Below, in pieces: positions 35,176 to 43,641 of a stretch of DNA of 64,000 nt. Source of the DNA: an uncultured Lachnospiraceae bacterium (lineage in GTDB: Bacteria > Bacillota > Clostridia > Lachnospirales > Lachnospiraceae); assembly GCA_900318375.1 (NCBI GenBank), contig ONKG01000007.1, forward strand, positions 79,829 to 143,828, given 5' to 3'. A model generated the notes under the pieces. The model had not been told where the DNA came from, did not search any database, and saw nothing but the letters and a program-made list of their open reading frames with translations. The position numbers and the translations under genes are program-made. Positions within the stretch are counted from its first letter, which is position 1. Each line of letters opens with the position of its first letter.

Positions 35176-35365
35176 TAGTGTCCGTGCTTGCGGTTACACC
35201 TGTAACACTGCATAATGAGATTCCGGCGCGCATCTGCCCCCTGCGCCCTGCTGCCTGCTTTTTCGAGAACAGAGGGCGGCCCCTCCGGAATAACAGGCGG
35301 GCCTGTTCTGTAACGACAGCCCGTATATGATCCGGAAAGTGATCCGGAAAGGCTGAGCTCAGCAG

Positions 35366-35394
35366 TTGCAATCTTTTGTCTGCCTTGCTAAGAT
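35366..35394 (+). promoter_or_regulatory. Promoter for rlmH-proA
   Basis: TTGCAA at 35366-35371, a 17-nt spacer and TAAGAT at 35389-35394, with about 60 nt to the rlmH start. Upstream (35180-35365) I see only GC-rich imperfect inverted repeats and a short direct repeat (TGATCCGGAAAG twice near 35330). Confidence 0.6.
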
Positions 35395-35456
35395 AAGCAG
35401 AACACAGTTTTTTGCTGAAAAGCAGCCGTATGCAGGAAAAACTCGAGAGGAAACAG

Positions 35457-35942
35457 ATGATCAGACTACTGTGCGTCGGGAAAATGAAAGACAAGGCTCT
35501 GCAGTCACTGGCTTCGGAGTATGTAAAGCGGATCTCGGCGTTTGCAAAAGTCGAAGTCCTGGAAGTGAAGGACGAGCCGAACGACCATGCGGAGCGGGAG
35601 GCGGAAGTCATGCGGATCAAAGATGGTGAGGCGGAACGCGTGCTGGCAAAACTCCGGGCGCAGGACCTTGTCATCCTTCTGGATCTGGGCGGAAAGATGT
35701 GGGACAGCGAAGCATTCTCACGTCACCTTAACAGCTGGCAGCAGAGAGCCGGGCAAAAAGGCGGCGACCTGGTATTTGTCATCGCCGGATCCCTGGGCCC
35801 GGGCAAAGCCCTGCTCGACCGCTCGGATGTGCGCTGGAAACTCTCGGATCTCACCTTCACGCATCTGCTCACAAGGGTCCTGATCCTGGAGCAGATTTAC
35901 CGGGGATTCATGATTCTGCACGGCCGTACCTACCACAAATAA
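35457..35942 (+). CDS. rlmH: 23S rRNA pseudouridine-1915 N3-methyltransferase
   Basis: The 161-residue SPOUT methyltransferase methylates pseudouridine 1915 in helix 69 of 23S rRNA, using AdoMet. SPOUT features are clear: IRLLCVGKMKDKAL at the N-terminus, the acidic E/K-rich middle, LVILLDLGGKMWDSEAFS, FVIAGSLGPGKALLDR (the glycine-rich AdoMet loop) and C-terminal ILEQIYRGFMILHGRTYHK, the family signature. Length matches RlmH. The ATG at 35457 has GAGAGG 7-11 nt upstream. It is followed 40 nt later by proA and is likely co-transcribed. Confidence 0.95.
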   Translation: MIRLLCVGKMKDKALQSLASEYVKRISAFAKVEVLEVKDEPNDHAEREAEVMRIKDGEAERVLAKLRAQDLVILLDLGGKMWDSEAFSRHLNSWQQRAGQKGGDLVFVIAGSLGPGKALLDRSDVRWKLSDLTFTHLLTRVLILEQIYRGFMILHGRTYHK

Positions 35943-35982
35943 GGCTGCAGATGCCGGTCGCCCGTTTTTAAGGAGGTAACGA

Positions 35983-37293
35983 ATGAATATCCGTGAAGAA
36001 GCAAGGAAAATGAAGCTTGTCGCTCCTGTTCTTGCCGCGTCTTCCAATGAGACAAGAAATGCTGCGCTGCGCGCGATCGCGGACGCATTGAAAGCAAATA
36101 AGGAAAAGATCTTTGCCGCAAATGCAGAAGACTGCAGAGCCGCCGGGGAAAACGGTATCGCTCCTGCCGTCATGAAGCGTCTTGCCTTTAATGAGGCTAA
36201 GCTTACAGATGTCTGCAAGGGAATCGACCAGCTGATCTCACTTCCCGATCCGATCGGAAAGTCTCTCCTCAAAAGAGAACTGGATGCAGGCCTTGTCCTG
36301 GAGCGCGTCAGCGTTCCGATCGGTGTCATCGGCGTGATCTTTGAGGCCAGACCGGACGCTCTGGTACAGATTTCCACCCTCTGCCTCAAGAGCGGCAACT
36401 GCGCGATCCTCAAGGGCGGCAAAGAGACTGCAGGGACAAACCGTGTGCTCTTTTCCATTATTCACGACGCCGCCGTCTCTGCGGGACTTCCTTCCGAATG
36501 CCTGCTGCAGGCGGAGCTGCACAATGAAATCGATGAGCTGCTGCAGTGCGAAAAAGATGTGGACCTGCTCATCCCCCGCGGCTCCAACCAGTTCGTCCAA
36601 TATATCATGAACAACACCAAAATTCCGGTCATGGGACATGCGGACGGCATCTGCCATATCTACGTGGACCGCGATGTGGATATGGATATGGCGATCAATA
36701 TCATCATCGACGCCAAGACACAGTACACAGCAGCCTGCAACGCCGTCGAGACTATCCTGATCAACCGGGAGATCGCACCCGTCTTCCTTCCTCTCCTTGC
36801 CAGGTCACTCAAAGCCGCCGGCGTGAAGCTGCGGGGCACACAGGAGGCAGAGGATCTGATCGCCCGCTCCTCCGACGCAGCGGCGCAGATCGACGCTGTC
36901 GACATTATGGACGATGACGATTTCCGCACGGAATACCTCGACATGATCATCTCCCTGAAGGTCGTTGCAGACGTCGAAGAAGCCATAGATCACATCAACC
37001 GCTATGGATCTCATCACACGGATTCCATCCTCACCCGCGATGACGCCGCCGCAGCCCGCTTCATGCAGATGGTCGACTCCGCAGGCGTCTACCGCAACTG
37101 CTCCACCCGCTTCGCGGATGGCTTCCGCTACGGCTTCGGAGCAGAGGTCGGCATCAGCACCAGCAAGCTCCATGCCCGCGGTCCCGTCGGCCTCGAAGGT
37201 CTCGTGACCTACAAATACCTGATCACCGGCAGCGGTCAGATCGTAGGCGATTACGCCAGCGGCAGAAGCAGTTTCCACTTCAAAGATCTTTAA
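35983..37293 (+). CDS. proA: Glutamate-5-semialdehyde dehydrogenase (gamma-glutamyl phosphate reductase)
   Basis: The 436-residue enzyme reduces glutamyl phosphate to glutamate-5-semialdehyde with NADPH in proline synthesis. The ALDH-fold features are present: cofactor region VIFEARPDALVQ, LKGGKET, the catalytic Cys in QYTAACNAVETIL, and GYGAEVGISTSK-type (FGAEVGISTSKLHARGPVGLEGL) C-terminus. Length is usual for ProA. GGAGG lies 5-8 nt upstream of the ATG. The proB partner is not in the window. Probably co-transcribed with rlmH. A two-hairpin repeat (copy C) and a terminator follow. Confidence 0.96.
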   Translation: MNIREEARKMKLVAPVLAASSNETRNAALRAIADALKANKEKIFAANAEDCRAAGENGIAPAVMKRLAFNEAKLTDVCKGIDQLISLPDPIGKSLLKRELDAGLVLERVSVPIGVIGVIFEARPDALVQISTLCLKSGNCAILKGGKETAGTNRVLFSIIHDAAVSAGLPSECLLQAELHNEIDELLQCEKDVDLLIPRGSNQFVQYIMNNTKIPVMGHADGICHIYVDRDVDMDMAINIIIDAKTQYTAACNAVETILINREIAPVFLPLLARSLKAAGVKLRGTQEAEDLIARSSDAAAQIDAVDIMDDDDFRTEYLDMIISLKVVADVEEAIDHINRYGSHHTDSILTRDDAAAARFMQMVDSAGVYRNCSTRFADGFRYGFGAEVGISTSKLHARGPVGLEGLVTYKYLITGSGQIVGDYASGRSSFHFKDL

Positions 37294-37318
37294 ACCGGCA
37301 GGCACAATGCCGTCTCAA

Positions 37319-37431
37319 TAGGGTAGAGTCGGCAATATGAACTGCTTTGCAGTTCATATGCTCCCTCTGCCCACGACCGGCCCGTGTCCGCCGTAAGGCG
37401 GAAAAATACATTACACAGGCCGTGTCATAAA
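37319..37431 (+). repeat. Pre-terminator two-hairpin repeat, copy C
   Basis: The copy begins AGGGTAGAGTCGGCAATATG 26 nt past the proA stop and ends ACACAGGCCGTGTCATAA directly at the terminator's A-run. The AACTGCTTTGCAGTT hairpin and the CCGCCGTAAGGCGG stem are perfect. Confidence 0.9.
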
Positions 37432-37467
37432 AAAATGGTCACACCTGATCAGGTGTGGCCATTTTGT
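37432..37467. terminator. Bidirectional terminator between proA and the CotH gene
   Basis: AAAATGGTCACACCTGA (37432-37448) pairs with TCAGGTGTGGCCATTTT (37449-37465), one G-U pair, with A-run and T-run at either end. Confidence 0.93.
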
Positions 37468-37474
37468 TTTTTCA

Positions 37475-39934
37475 TCAGGGAATTCTCTCTGCAAGGGCAC
37501 GCACAGTGACCTTCACTGCCTCTTCTCCGGCAGATCCTGACGTTTCCGATGATTCTTTCGATGATTCCGAGGAAGGCTCAGACGATCCGGCGGTCCCGCC
37601 GGAAGCCAAAGCCTCGCTTACCGCCAGCAAAGCTGTATCCCCGTAACCGGAATCCGCGTCAGCCTCAATAAATGTCCCGTTGACCTCCCATCCGGTGATG
37701 CGGTATCCCTGCTCCGCCCTGGCAGTGACTGTAAAGGATGTTCCGCAGTAATACTCGTTAGACCAGGAGGCTCCGGGAGAAACCGTCATATTGTTCCATG
37801 TGATGCAGGCGCCCTCCCCTGCCTCGATCCGCACGCTGTAGCGTTCCTCCAGTCCCATGTATTTTTTGATATTGGCACGGTAAAGCTCTTCTTTTTCCCG
37901 GACATTGTTTTTGGTCTTATCGGCAGTATCCACCATCTCTGCCCAGAAAGCCCCGCCGTAATCGCGGATGTATTCCTTCTCCATATCCTCATAGAGCGCA
38001 TCGAGGACCGCGCAGGCGTAATCGGGTTCGAACACCGTTTTCAGAAGGTCATCGACATAGGTCAGGAAAGTATCCCGATATCTGCTGCACTGCATAACAT
38101 GGAAGAAGGTATTCCCTTTATCCTTCATCAGATAATCGATGAGCTCCGATGACCACTGCTCGGGTATCCCGTGCAGGTCATTGGTGAGAATCTGGTCCAT
38201 ATCATCCAGAATAAATCTGTAACGGCCGTCCGTGTAGGGATTTTCCGGATCCTGCTCTCCGACATAGCGCCACATAGACACATTGTTGAAGGGCCAGTCC
38301 GCGTTGTTGAAGAGGACCTCAAGCGCAAAATAGAACAGATAATTGTCCATATCCACAGCTTCTTCCAGAGCCTTCTGGTTCTCCTGCTGTGTCAGGTCCG
38401 CATTAAAGAGAGGCAGGATTTTGGTCCGGGTATACACGTCATAGTCGCTGGATTCATATTTTTCAATCGCGTCCGGCGTACCCAGTCCGAAAAGCGCGCA
38501 CATATATTCTTTTGTCACACTCGGTGTGACATCACAGATCGTATAGAATTCCCCGTTGAGATAGGCGATTCCGAGCCTGGCGTCCGGCAGACCGGGAAAT
38601 CCGCACGCGTCCGAGAGAATCCTGGCATATTTATTGCGCACACTCCGGATATGATACTGCGGTATGCCGTGGGTTCGAAAACGGACCTTGTTGAATGCAT
38701 CCGGCTCTGACAAAACCTTCTCTGTTCCGGCCGCCTGCGCAGACCATCCGCCGTTGACATTGACCGCTGAAACACCGCTGTCAGCACCGGGTGCGTCTGT
38801 TTCTATACTCAACAGATTGCCGGCCCTGCTGTAGGAACCTTTTTTAAAAATATCCAGGCGGAAGTATTGGTCGCTGCTTCCCATAGCAGGCGATGCCTCA
38901 ACGCGCAGCGTCCTGGTCGGCAGTCCGCGCGAGCTGTATCCGCCCACAGTGATCCCCGTGTCTTCCTCGAGAAGGACTTCTCCCTCAGGGGAAAACAGGG
39001 TCACATGTCCGTATTTAATCCATTCATCGCCTTCCTGGTAAAAATTGCCGGAGCGGTCCTCTCTTTTTCCGTCGTCGATATCCTTCTGATAATGACTTCC
39101 CTTGACCATGATGCCATTATCATAATCAAAGAGATTGCGGGAATCCGTACTCAGGCATGCCACATATCCGTCATAGCGCTCGAATACGCCCTCGCCGATC
39201 ACAAACGTCCGTGTCACCACGGCGCTCATGTCATCCCCCTGCACAAGCCGCGCGCGGACAGGAATCACATAAATACCGTCATCCTCCTGCTTTACATACA
39301 CACCGTTATCAGAGGAGGCGGAATATTTTTCCTCTTCCCACTGCCGTCTCTGGTTCTGAAGTGAATAAGGATCCGAAGAAGCATCCTGCCCCTCCGTACC
39401 TGTCTGTTCCGGAGATGGGGCCGGACCATCCGCACTGTCATCAGTTTTTTCTGTCTCTCCCTCAGCTTCTTCCGCCGAAGCATTTCCGTCTGCGGCTGTA
39501 TCCGCATTGAGTTTTTCCGCCTCGGCCTTTTTTTCCTCCTCGGCTTTTTTTTCTATCTCCGCTTTTTCAGCCGCTTTCACAGCGGCTTCTTCTTTCGCGC
39601 GGAGGATCATCTTTGCAAGGTCGATCCCGCCATCGTATAAAAAGCTGTCCTGCATCGGTTCGTCACCGTTGACAGTGTAGCGGATTTCAATGCTTTTCTC
39701 CTGCGGGATACGCGAATCCGCAGTCAGCTGCAGGACGAAGCTGTTTTCAAAAAATCCGCTGTCGGCGCTGAAAGACAGAGGATCGCCCTCCACCTTCTGT
39801 AAAGCGGCATGGAGCGTCCTCGGCCTGTCATATTTCACATAATAAAAGAACAGCAGGCCGACGAGCAGCAGTGTCATAAGAACTGCATATTTCATTACAA
39901 TATTTCGTCCTGCATTTTCTCTTTTCAGATGCAT
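37475..39934 (-). CDS. CotH kinase family protein, membrane-anchored
   Basis: The 819-residue product has a single membrane helix at about residues 14-32 and an acidic, charged linker (about 110-200, KAEAEKLNADTAADG type). The CotH domain occupies about 270-680, with VCIGGYSSRGLPTRTLR-like strand (GGYSSRGLPTRTLRVE), HGIPQYHIRSVRNKYARIL, IAYLNGEFYTICDVTP, MDNYLFYFALEVLFNNADWPF-like segments (NYLFYFALEVLFNNAD) and the Asp-rich FILDDMDQIL motif that serves as the catalytic acidic pair. CotH proteins phosphorylate partner proteins in spore coats; here the target is unknown. An Ig-like/repeat-free C-terminus closes the protein. The start is probably at 39934; a later Met at codon 14 is possible. 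Confidence 0.85.
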   Translation of the reverse strand: MHLKRENAGRNIVMKYAVLMTLLLVGLLFFYYVKYDRPRTLHAALQKVEGDPLSFSADSGFFENSFVLQLTADSRIPQEKSIEIRYTVNGDEPMQDSFLYDGGIDLAKMILRAKEEAAVKAAEKAEIEKKAEEEKKAEAEKLNADTAADGNASAEEAEGETEKTDDSADGPAPSPEQTGTEGQDASSDPYSLQNQRRQWEEEKYSASSDNGVYVKQEDDGIYVIPVRARLVQGDDMSAVVTRTFVIGEGVFERYDGYVACLSTDSRNLFDYDNGIMVKGSHYQKDIDDGKREDRSGNFYQEGDEWIKYGHVTLFSPEGEVLLEEDTGITVGGYSSRGLPTRTLRVEASPAMGSSDQYFRLDIFKKGSYSRAGNLLSIETDAPGADSGVSAVNVNGGWSAQAAGTEKVLSEPDAFNKVRFRTHGIPQYHIRSVRNKYARILSDACGFPGLPDARLGIAYLNGEFYTICDVTPSVTKEYMCALFGLGTPDAIEKYESSDYDVYTRTKILPLFNADLTQQENQKALEEAVDMDNYLFYFALEVLFNNADWPFNNVSMWRYVGEQDPENPYTDGRYRFILDDMDQILTNDLHGIPEQWSSELIDYLMKDKGNTFFHVMQCSRYRDTFLTYVDDLLKTVFEPDYACAVLDALYEDMEKEYIRDYGGAFWAEMVDTADKTKNNVREKEELYRANIKKYMGLEERYSVRIEAGEGACITWNNMTVSPGASWSNEYYCGTSFTVTARAEQGYRITGWEVNGTFIEADADSGYGDTALLAVSEALASGGTAGSSEPSSESSKESSETSGSAGEEAVKVTVRALAERIP

Positions 39935-39963
39935 TCCTACTTCTGCTCCAATCTATCTCTTCG

Positions 39964-40264
39964 CTCTTTCCGACCATGCCGCTTGCAAGAGCGGCAGCGC
40001 GAGGAGAAAGCCCGGAAAGGGTTTCTCCGATGCGCTCACAGGATGTTTGCGGCGCTCCGACGCATACATCCGGAGTGAAAAATATTGCATCGGCAATATT
40101 TTTCGCTCTTTCCGACATGTCGAAGCGCTCCTGCGCTGAGACACCCCGAGGAGAAATTCGTGAAGACGATTTCTCCGATGGGATCACAGGATGTTTGCGG
40201 CGCTCCGTCGCAAACATCCGGAGTGAAAAATATTGCATCGGCAAGATTTTTCACTCTTTCGAAC
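39964..40264 (-). repeat. Tandem pair of structured repeats, family 2
   Basis: Two units of 142 and 148 nt start CTCTTTCCGAC at 39964 and 40106 (plus strand), with a third partial start at 40254. Each contains a TCACAGGATG block, a hairpin around GATGTTTGCG/CGCAAACATC and the CATCCGGAGTGAAAAATATT block. Each ends with a terminator-like stem: GAAAAATATTGC (40077-40088) pairs perfectly with 40093-40104 in unit 1. The pair lies directly after the stop of the zinc-ribbon gene at 40275, read on the minus strand. Confidence 0.88.
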
Positions 40265-40274
40265 ATGCCGGAAT

Positions 40275-41693
40275 TTAAATTTTGCCCGGACCTTTTCCTC
40301 CTCCGGGAGGCTGCGCGTTCTGGATCTTGACTCTGGACTCGGTAGTCCTGATATAGTTGTCGCTCCTGGCCCTCAGGTTCAGTCCGCCGTCAGAGACATA
40401 AGCAGACGCGCGGCTCTGCTGCTCCACCGGTTTCATCTGACTGTACAGTACGGCGTTGACGATAAAGGCCGGGATGAGGGCAAAGGCCACCGCCATAATA
40501 TAGGAGGCGGCCGTCACATCCTCTCCTGTCAGCAGGAAAGAACTGAAGACCAGCAGGCTGATCACAAAAACTGCCAGAAACCATATGATCTGTTTCGGTT
40601 TGGATACAGGGAGGTTTCCGATCATTTTTCCGGTCTGCCCATTCATGGCGAAAAGGAAATTCTGCCCCTGCCATTTAGTGCTCAAAAGCCAGACGGGAAG
40701 AACGGCATATTCCGTCTTCTCGTTATAAATCTTTTCGTCATGGGTACGGGTAGTAACGCTGGAATAGCCTTTGACCGAATTGCGCAGAGCATCCTCGGCG
40801 CTCTTTCTGGAGCGCTCGGCGGCGCGTTTCCCGCATTCCTTCCGATCGACATCATATTTATTGGCGAGATATCCCGGCATATATGCCAGGGAGAATTCCG
40901 TAATAGCCTTGTAATCAAATGGCTCAATGCTGTCCATGAGGTCGTCGGGCATCTTGCTGGACGCATCGACGGGGATACGGCTGAAGCTTATAGTGCCTTC
41001 GCGCATAGCTTCGAAATGCTTGGTTCTGGTCACCTGAAATTCGCCCTGGCGGAAAGTTTCCTCCTGTTTAGCGTCATAGAACCCCCTCGCATCCACATGT
41101 CCGCTGTAGAGCCAGAAAGGAACATATACGCCTTTGATCTCCTCGAGGTGATTGGAGTTGCTGAAGGATCCGGGGAGGAGGGTCTTTCCTTTGTAATAGC
41201 CTTTCAGGGCCTCGATTGCGTCCTTCTTTTCACGTTTAAAAGGAATGACATAATCGGGCTTGAGCGTACCGGCAAACTGGCCGGGGATGATCGTATTGTT
41301 GCCGCAGTAAGGGCATTGTGTCGCTGCCGTCGTCGCGTCGCAGATGAGCTCCGCGCCGCAGGAAGTACAGTTGTAGGCCCGCATCTTTGCGGCATCACTT
41401 CCCCAGCCGGATGCATCTTCTGCACCCTCCGCAGCTTCCGGCTTAACGCCTCCCGCTGCCGCCTGCATCTCATTCTGGAAAGCAGCCGCCTCCGCGGCTT
41501 CCTTTTCAGCCTTCTTGTCTGCAGCCTCCTTTGCGCTCACGGCAGAGGCGTTTTTAGCAGCATACAGCTTTTCGACTTCCTGGACCGTGAAGGAGCTCCC
41601 GCAGTAGTCGCATTTCAGTTTCCCGATCTTCCCATCAAAATGGAGCGGACCGGTACATGCCGGACACTGATAATTTGTTACCTGGTCTGCCAT
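40275..41693 (-). CDS. TFIIB-type zinc-ribbon membrane protein (YdjG-like)
   Basis: The 472-residue product begins with a zinc ribbon (C10-PAC13 and C28-DYC31 region), then a charged Ala-rich linker, then a second zinc ribbon (YNCTSCGAEL...TQCPYCG, about residues 104-130), a roughly 220-residue soluble domain (IPFKREKKDAIEAL, GVYVPFWLYSG), two membrane helices near 365-415 and a short tail. This matches the YdjG-type partner of SPFH/virion-core proteins in Firmicutes. It follows the SPFH gene on the same strand with a terminator-like hairpin between. Probably a membrane-organising complex; biochemical role not established. GGAGGA precedes the ATG. Confidence 0.8.
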   Translation of the reverse strand: MADQVTNYQCPACTGPLHFDGKIGKLKCDYCGSSFTVQEVEKLYAAKNASAVSAKEAADKKAEKEAAEAAAFQNEMQAAAGGVKPEAAEGAEDASGWGSDAAKMRAYNCTSCGAELICDATTAATQCPYCGNNTIIPGQFAGTLKPDYVIPFKREKKDAIEALKGYYKGKTLLPGSFSNSNHLEEIKGVYVPFWLYSGHVDARGFYDAKQEETFRQGEFQVTRTKHFEAMREGTISFSRIPVDASSKMPDDLMDSIEPFDYKAITEFSLAYMPGYLANKYDVDRKECGKRAAERSRKSAEDALRNSVKGYSSVTTRTHDEKIYNEKTEYAVLPVWLLSTKWQGQNFLFAMNGQTGKMIGNLPVSKPKQIIWFLAVFVISLLVFSSFLLTGEDVTAASYIMAVAFALIPAFIVNAVLYSQMKPVEQQSRASAYVSDGGLNLRARSDNYIRTTESRVKIQNAQPPGGGKGPGKI

Positions 41694-41760
41694 CTGTTCC
41701 TCCGCTTATATAAATACAGTTTTCACAGGAATCACGCTTTTTTTCTTCTTTATCAAAAAT

Positions 41761-41789
41761 TGTGTCAGGGGAATTATTCCCCTGACACA
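41761..41789 (-). terminator. Hairpin between the SPFH and zinc-ribbon genes
   Basis: A perfect 13-bp stem TGTGTCAGGGGAA / TTCCCCTGACACA with a TTA-type loop. On the minus strand it is followed by ATTTTTG. It probably attenuates or partly terminates between the two genes. Confidence 0.75.
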
Positions 41790-41845
41790 GAGAAGTCTTT
41801 TTCACCGGCGGTCATAACTGTCTTGAGCCGGATCTGTTATTTGGT

Positions 41846-43156
41846 TTATGCTTTGGGCTTGCCGCAGCCGGAGCAGAATTTGCCGGTGTTTCCCGTCTGA
41901 CCGCAGGAAGGGCAGGTCCAGGGGCCGCTGTCCGCGGCAGGTTTTGCCGCGCCGCAGCCGGGGCAGAATTTGCCCTTGTTGCCTGTCTGGCCGCATGCGG
42001 GGCAGGTCCATTCTTCGGCTTCCGCAGGTTTTGCTGTCCCGCAGTTGCTGCAGAACTTGCCTCCGTTGCCGGTGTGACCGCAGGAAGGGCATGTCCAGCC
42101 AGCCGCTGCAGCACCCGGTGCCTGCATCTGAGGAGCCTGCTGCGCTGCCGCCTGCTGCATAAGCTGGGTCACATTGACGCCGCCGGCCTGCTGAGCCATT
42201 CCCATACCGGCAAAGCCCATCATTGCACCGTTGGGGTTCTTGGCAGCATCCTTCATTGCCTGTGCATTTGCCTGGACGGAGATGCCGGCTGCGATGGCTG
42301 CGTTGCCGCCAGCCGCAAGACCCAGCTGCAGGTTCTTGATCGCCTGTTCGTCTTCTTCGGAAGCCTTGACGCTGCTGACGCCGCAGGTCACAATCTCAAT
42401 GCCGTATACCTGTCCCCAGGTTGAGGACAATTCGTTGTTGAGCGCCTCGGAGAGTTCTTTCGTGTGGCCGGGCAGAGAACTGTAGCGGATTCCCTGGTCG
42501 GAGATCCTGGAGAATGCAGGCTGCAGAGCTGTCAGCAGTTCGGAGCGGAGCTGATCGTCGATCTTGTCGCGGGTATAATCCCTGTCGACATTTCCGCAGA
42601 TATTCTTGTAGAACAGGATCGGATCTGTCATCTTGTAGGTGTATTCACCGAAGCAGCGGATGGAGATATCCATATCAAGGCCGATGTTTCTGTCTACCAC
42701 ACGGAAAGGAACGGGACTGGCCGTGCCGTATTTATTGCCGATAATATTCTTTGTGTTGAAATAATAGACGCGCTGATCATGAGCGGTCACACCGCCGTAG
42801 GATACACGCGCCGCGAATTTCTTGAAGCTTTCCACGATGCCCTTGCCGAGACCGCCGGAAAAAATACTGGGCTCTGTGGATGTATCGTAGGTGTAGGCGC
42901 CGGGCTCTGCACTGATGTCAACAATTGCGCCCTGGTCCACGATGATCATACACTGACCTTCGTTGACGACGATGGTAGAGCCGTTGGTGATAATATTATC
43001 ACTGCCGCCTTTGTTCAGGAGGCCCGACTTGCCGGTGTGATGCTCTCCCTTGCGGACAAGGACATCTGTCGGCATTTCAGAGCAGTAAAAGTAATCTTTC
43101 CACTGGTCTCCAAGTACAGAACTAAGCGAAGCGCCTGCTGCTAAAATAAGTCCCAT
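41846..43156 (-). CDS. SPFH-domain protein with three C-terminal zinc ribbons (YdjI-like)
   Basis: The 436-residue product has an N-terminal SPFH core (GDQWKDYFYCSEMPTDVLV at about 16-34, VVNEGQCMIIVDQG, FFNTKNIIGNKYGT-like region, then a coiled segment around residues 200-300). Three CPxCGxTGNxGKFCxxCG zinc ribbons follow at about 353-375, 385-405 and 413-433. The Ala/Gln/Met-rich linker (AMKDAAKNPNGAMMGFAGMG) precedes the ribbons. SPFH proteins scaffold membrane rafts and bind partners. YdjI in Bacillus is linked to PspA-type membrane stress. AAGGAGGTATACT gives a strong ribosome site. The downstream zinc-ribbon gene is the likely partner. Confidence 0.88.
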   Translation of the reverse strand: MGLILAAGASLSSVLGDQWKDYFYCSEMPTDVLVRKGEHHTGKSGLLNKGGSDNIITNGSTIVVNEGQCMIIVDQGAIVDISAEPGAYTYDTSTEPSIFSGGLGKGIVESFKKFAARVSYGGVTAHDQRVYYFNTKNIIGNKYGTASPVPFRVVDRNIGLDMDISIRCFGEYTYKMTDPILFYKNICGNVDRDYTRDKIDDQLRSELLTALQPAFSRISDQGIRYSSLPGHTKELSEALNNELSSTWGQVYGIEIVTCGVSSVKASEEDEQAIKNLQLGLAAGGNAAIAAGISVQANAQAMKDAAKNPNGAMMGFAGMGMAQQAGGVNVTQLMQQAAAQQAPQMQAPGAAAAGWTCPSCGHTGNGGKFCSNCGTAKPAEAEEWTCPACGQTGNKGKFCPGCGAAKPAADSGPWTCPSCGQTGNTGKFCSGCGKPKA

Positions 43157-43321
43157 AGTATACCTCCTTGAATGGTCAAAATGTTTTGCGCCTGGTACGT
43201 CTTTATGATCGTCCGGACAACCTGACCTTCATCAGGCTTTTCCCGGGCTGTTTTTCCTTTTTGCATCAGATGATTATTGAATCAGACTGTTAATGCATTC
43301 AATGCTTAATTCACTCGATGC

Positions 43322-43498
43322 CTACATTTGATGGCGGACAACAGTGTACTCGTCCCCGCCCTGGTAGTAGGGGCAGGCGGAGTGGGTGTCTGTCACAAAG
43401 CGCACATAATCATCTTCATCCATATCCGCTTCGCAGACATAGTCGCCGTAGTCATCGTCATATGCGCACATGGCGCAGGTATCACATTCAATCTGCAT
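43322..43498 (-). CDS. Small DUF6472-type protein
   Basis: A 58-residue protein beginning MQIECDTCAMCAYDDDYGDY, with two paired Cys near the start, VCEADMDEDDYVRF, CPYYQ, and a C-terminal YTVVRHQM. This pattern, including the terminal VVRHQM, is characteristic of the short DUF6472 proteins of Lachnospiraceae. It is rich in Asp and Tyr. Function unknown. The four Cys suggest metal binding (inference). The ribosome site is weak (GGAAAAG). It lies between the S41 protease and SPFH genes on the same strand. Confidence 0.85.
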   Translation of the reverse strand: MQIECDTCAMCAYDDDYGDYVCEADMDEDDYVRFVTDTHSACPYYQGGDEYTVVRHQM

Positions 43499-43641
43499 GT
43501 TTATTAATCTTTTCCAAATGAAAATGAATTTTCCATTCTCTAATGAATTTTCTGAATTTTCACTCTCTTATGGATACTCGGTTTATTATGAATGGTCTGT
43601 ACCGTTCCGGGGGCAGGGGTCTGCCCGCTCACTGTTTCCGG

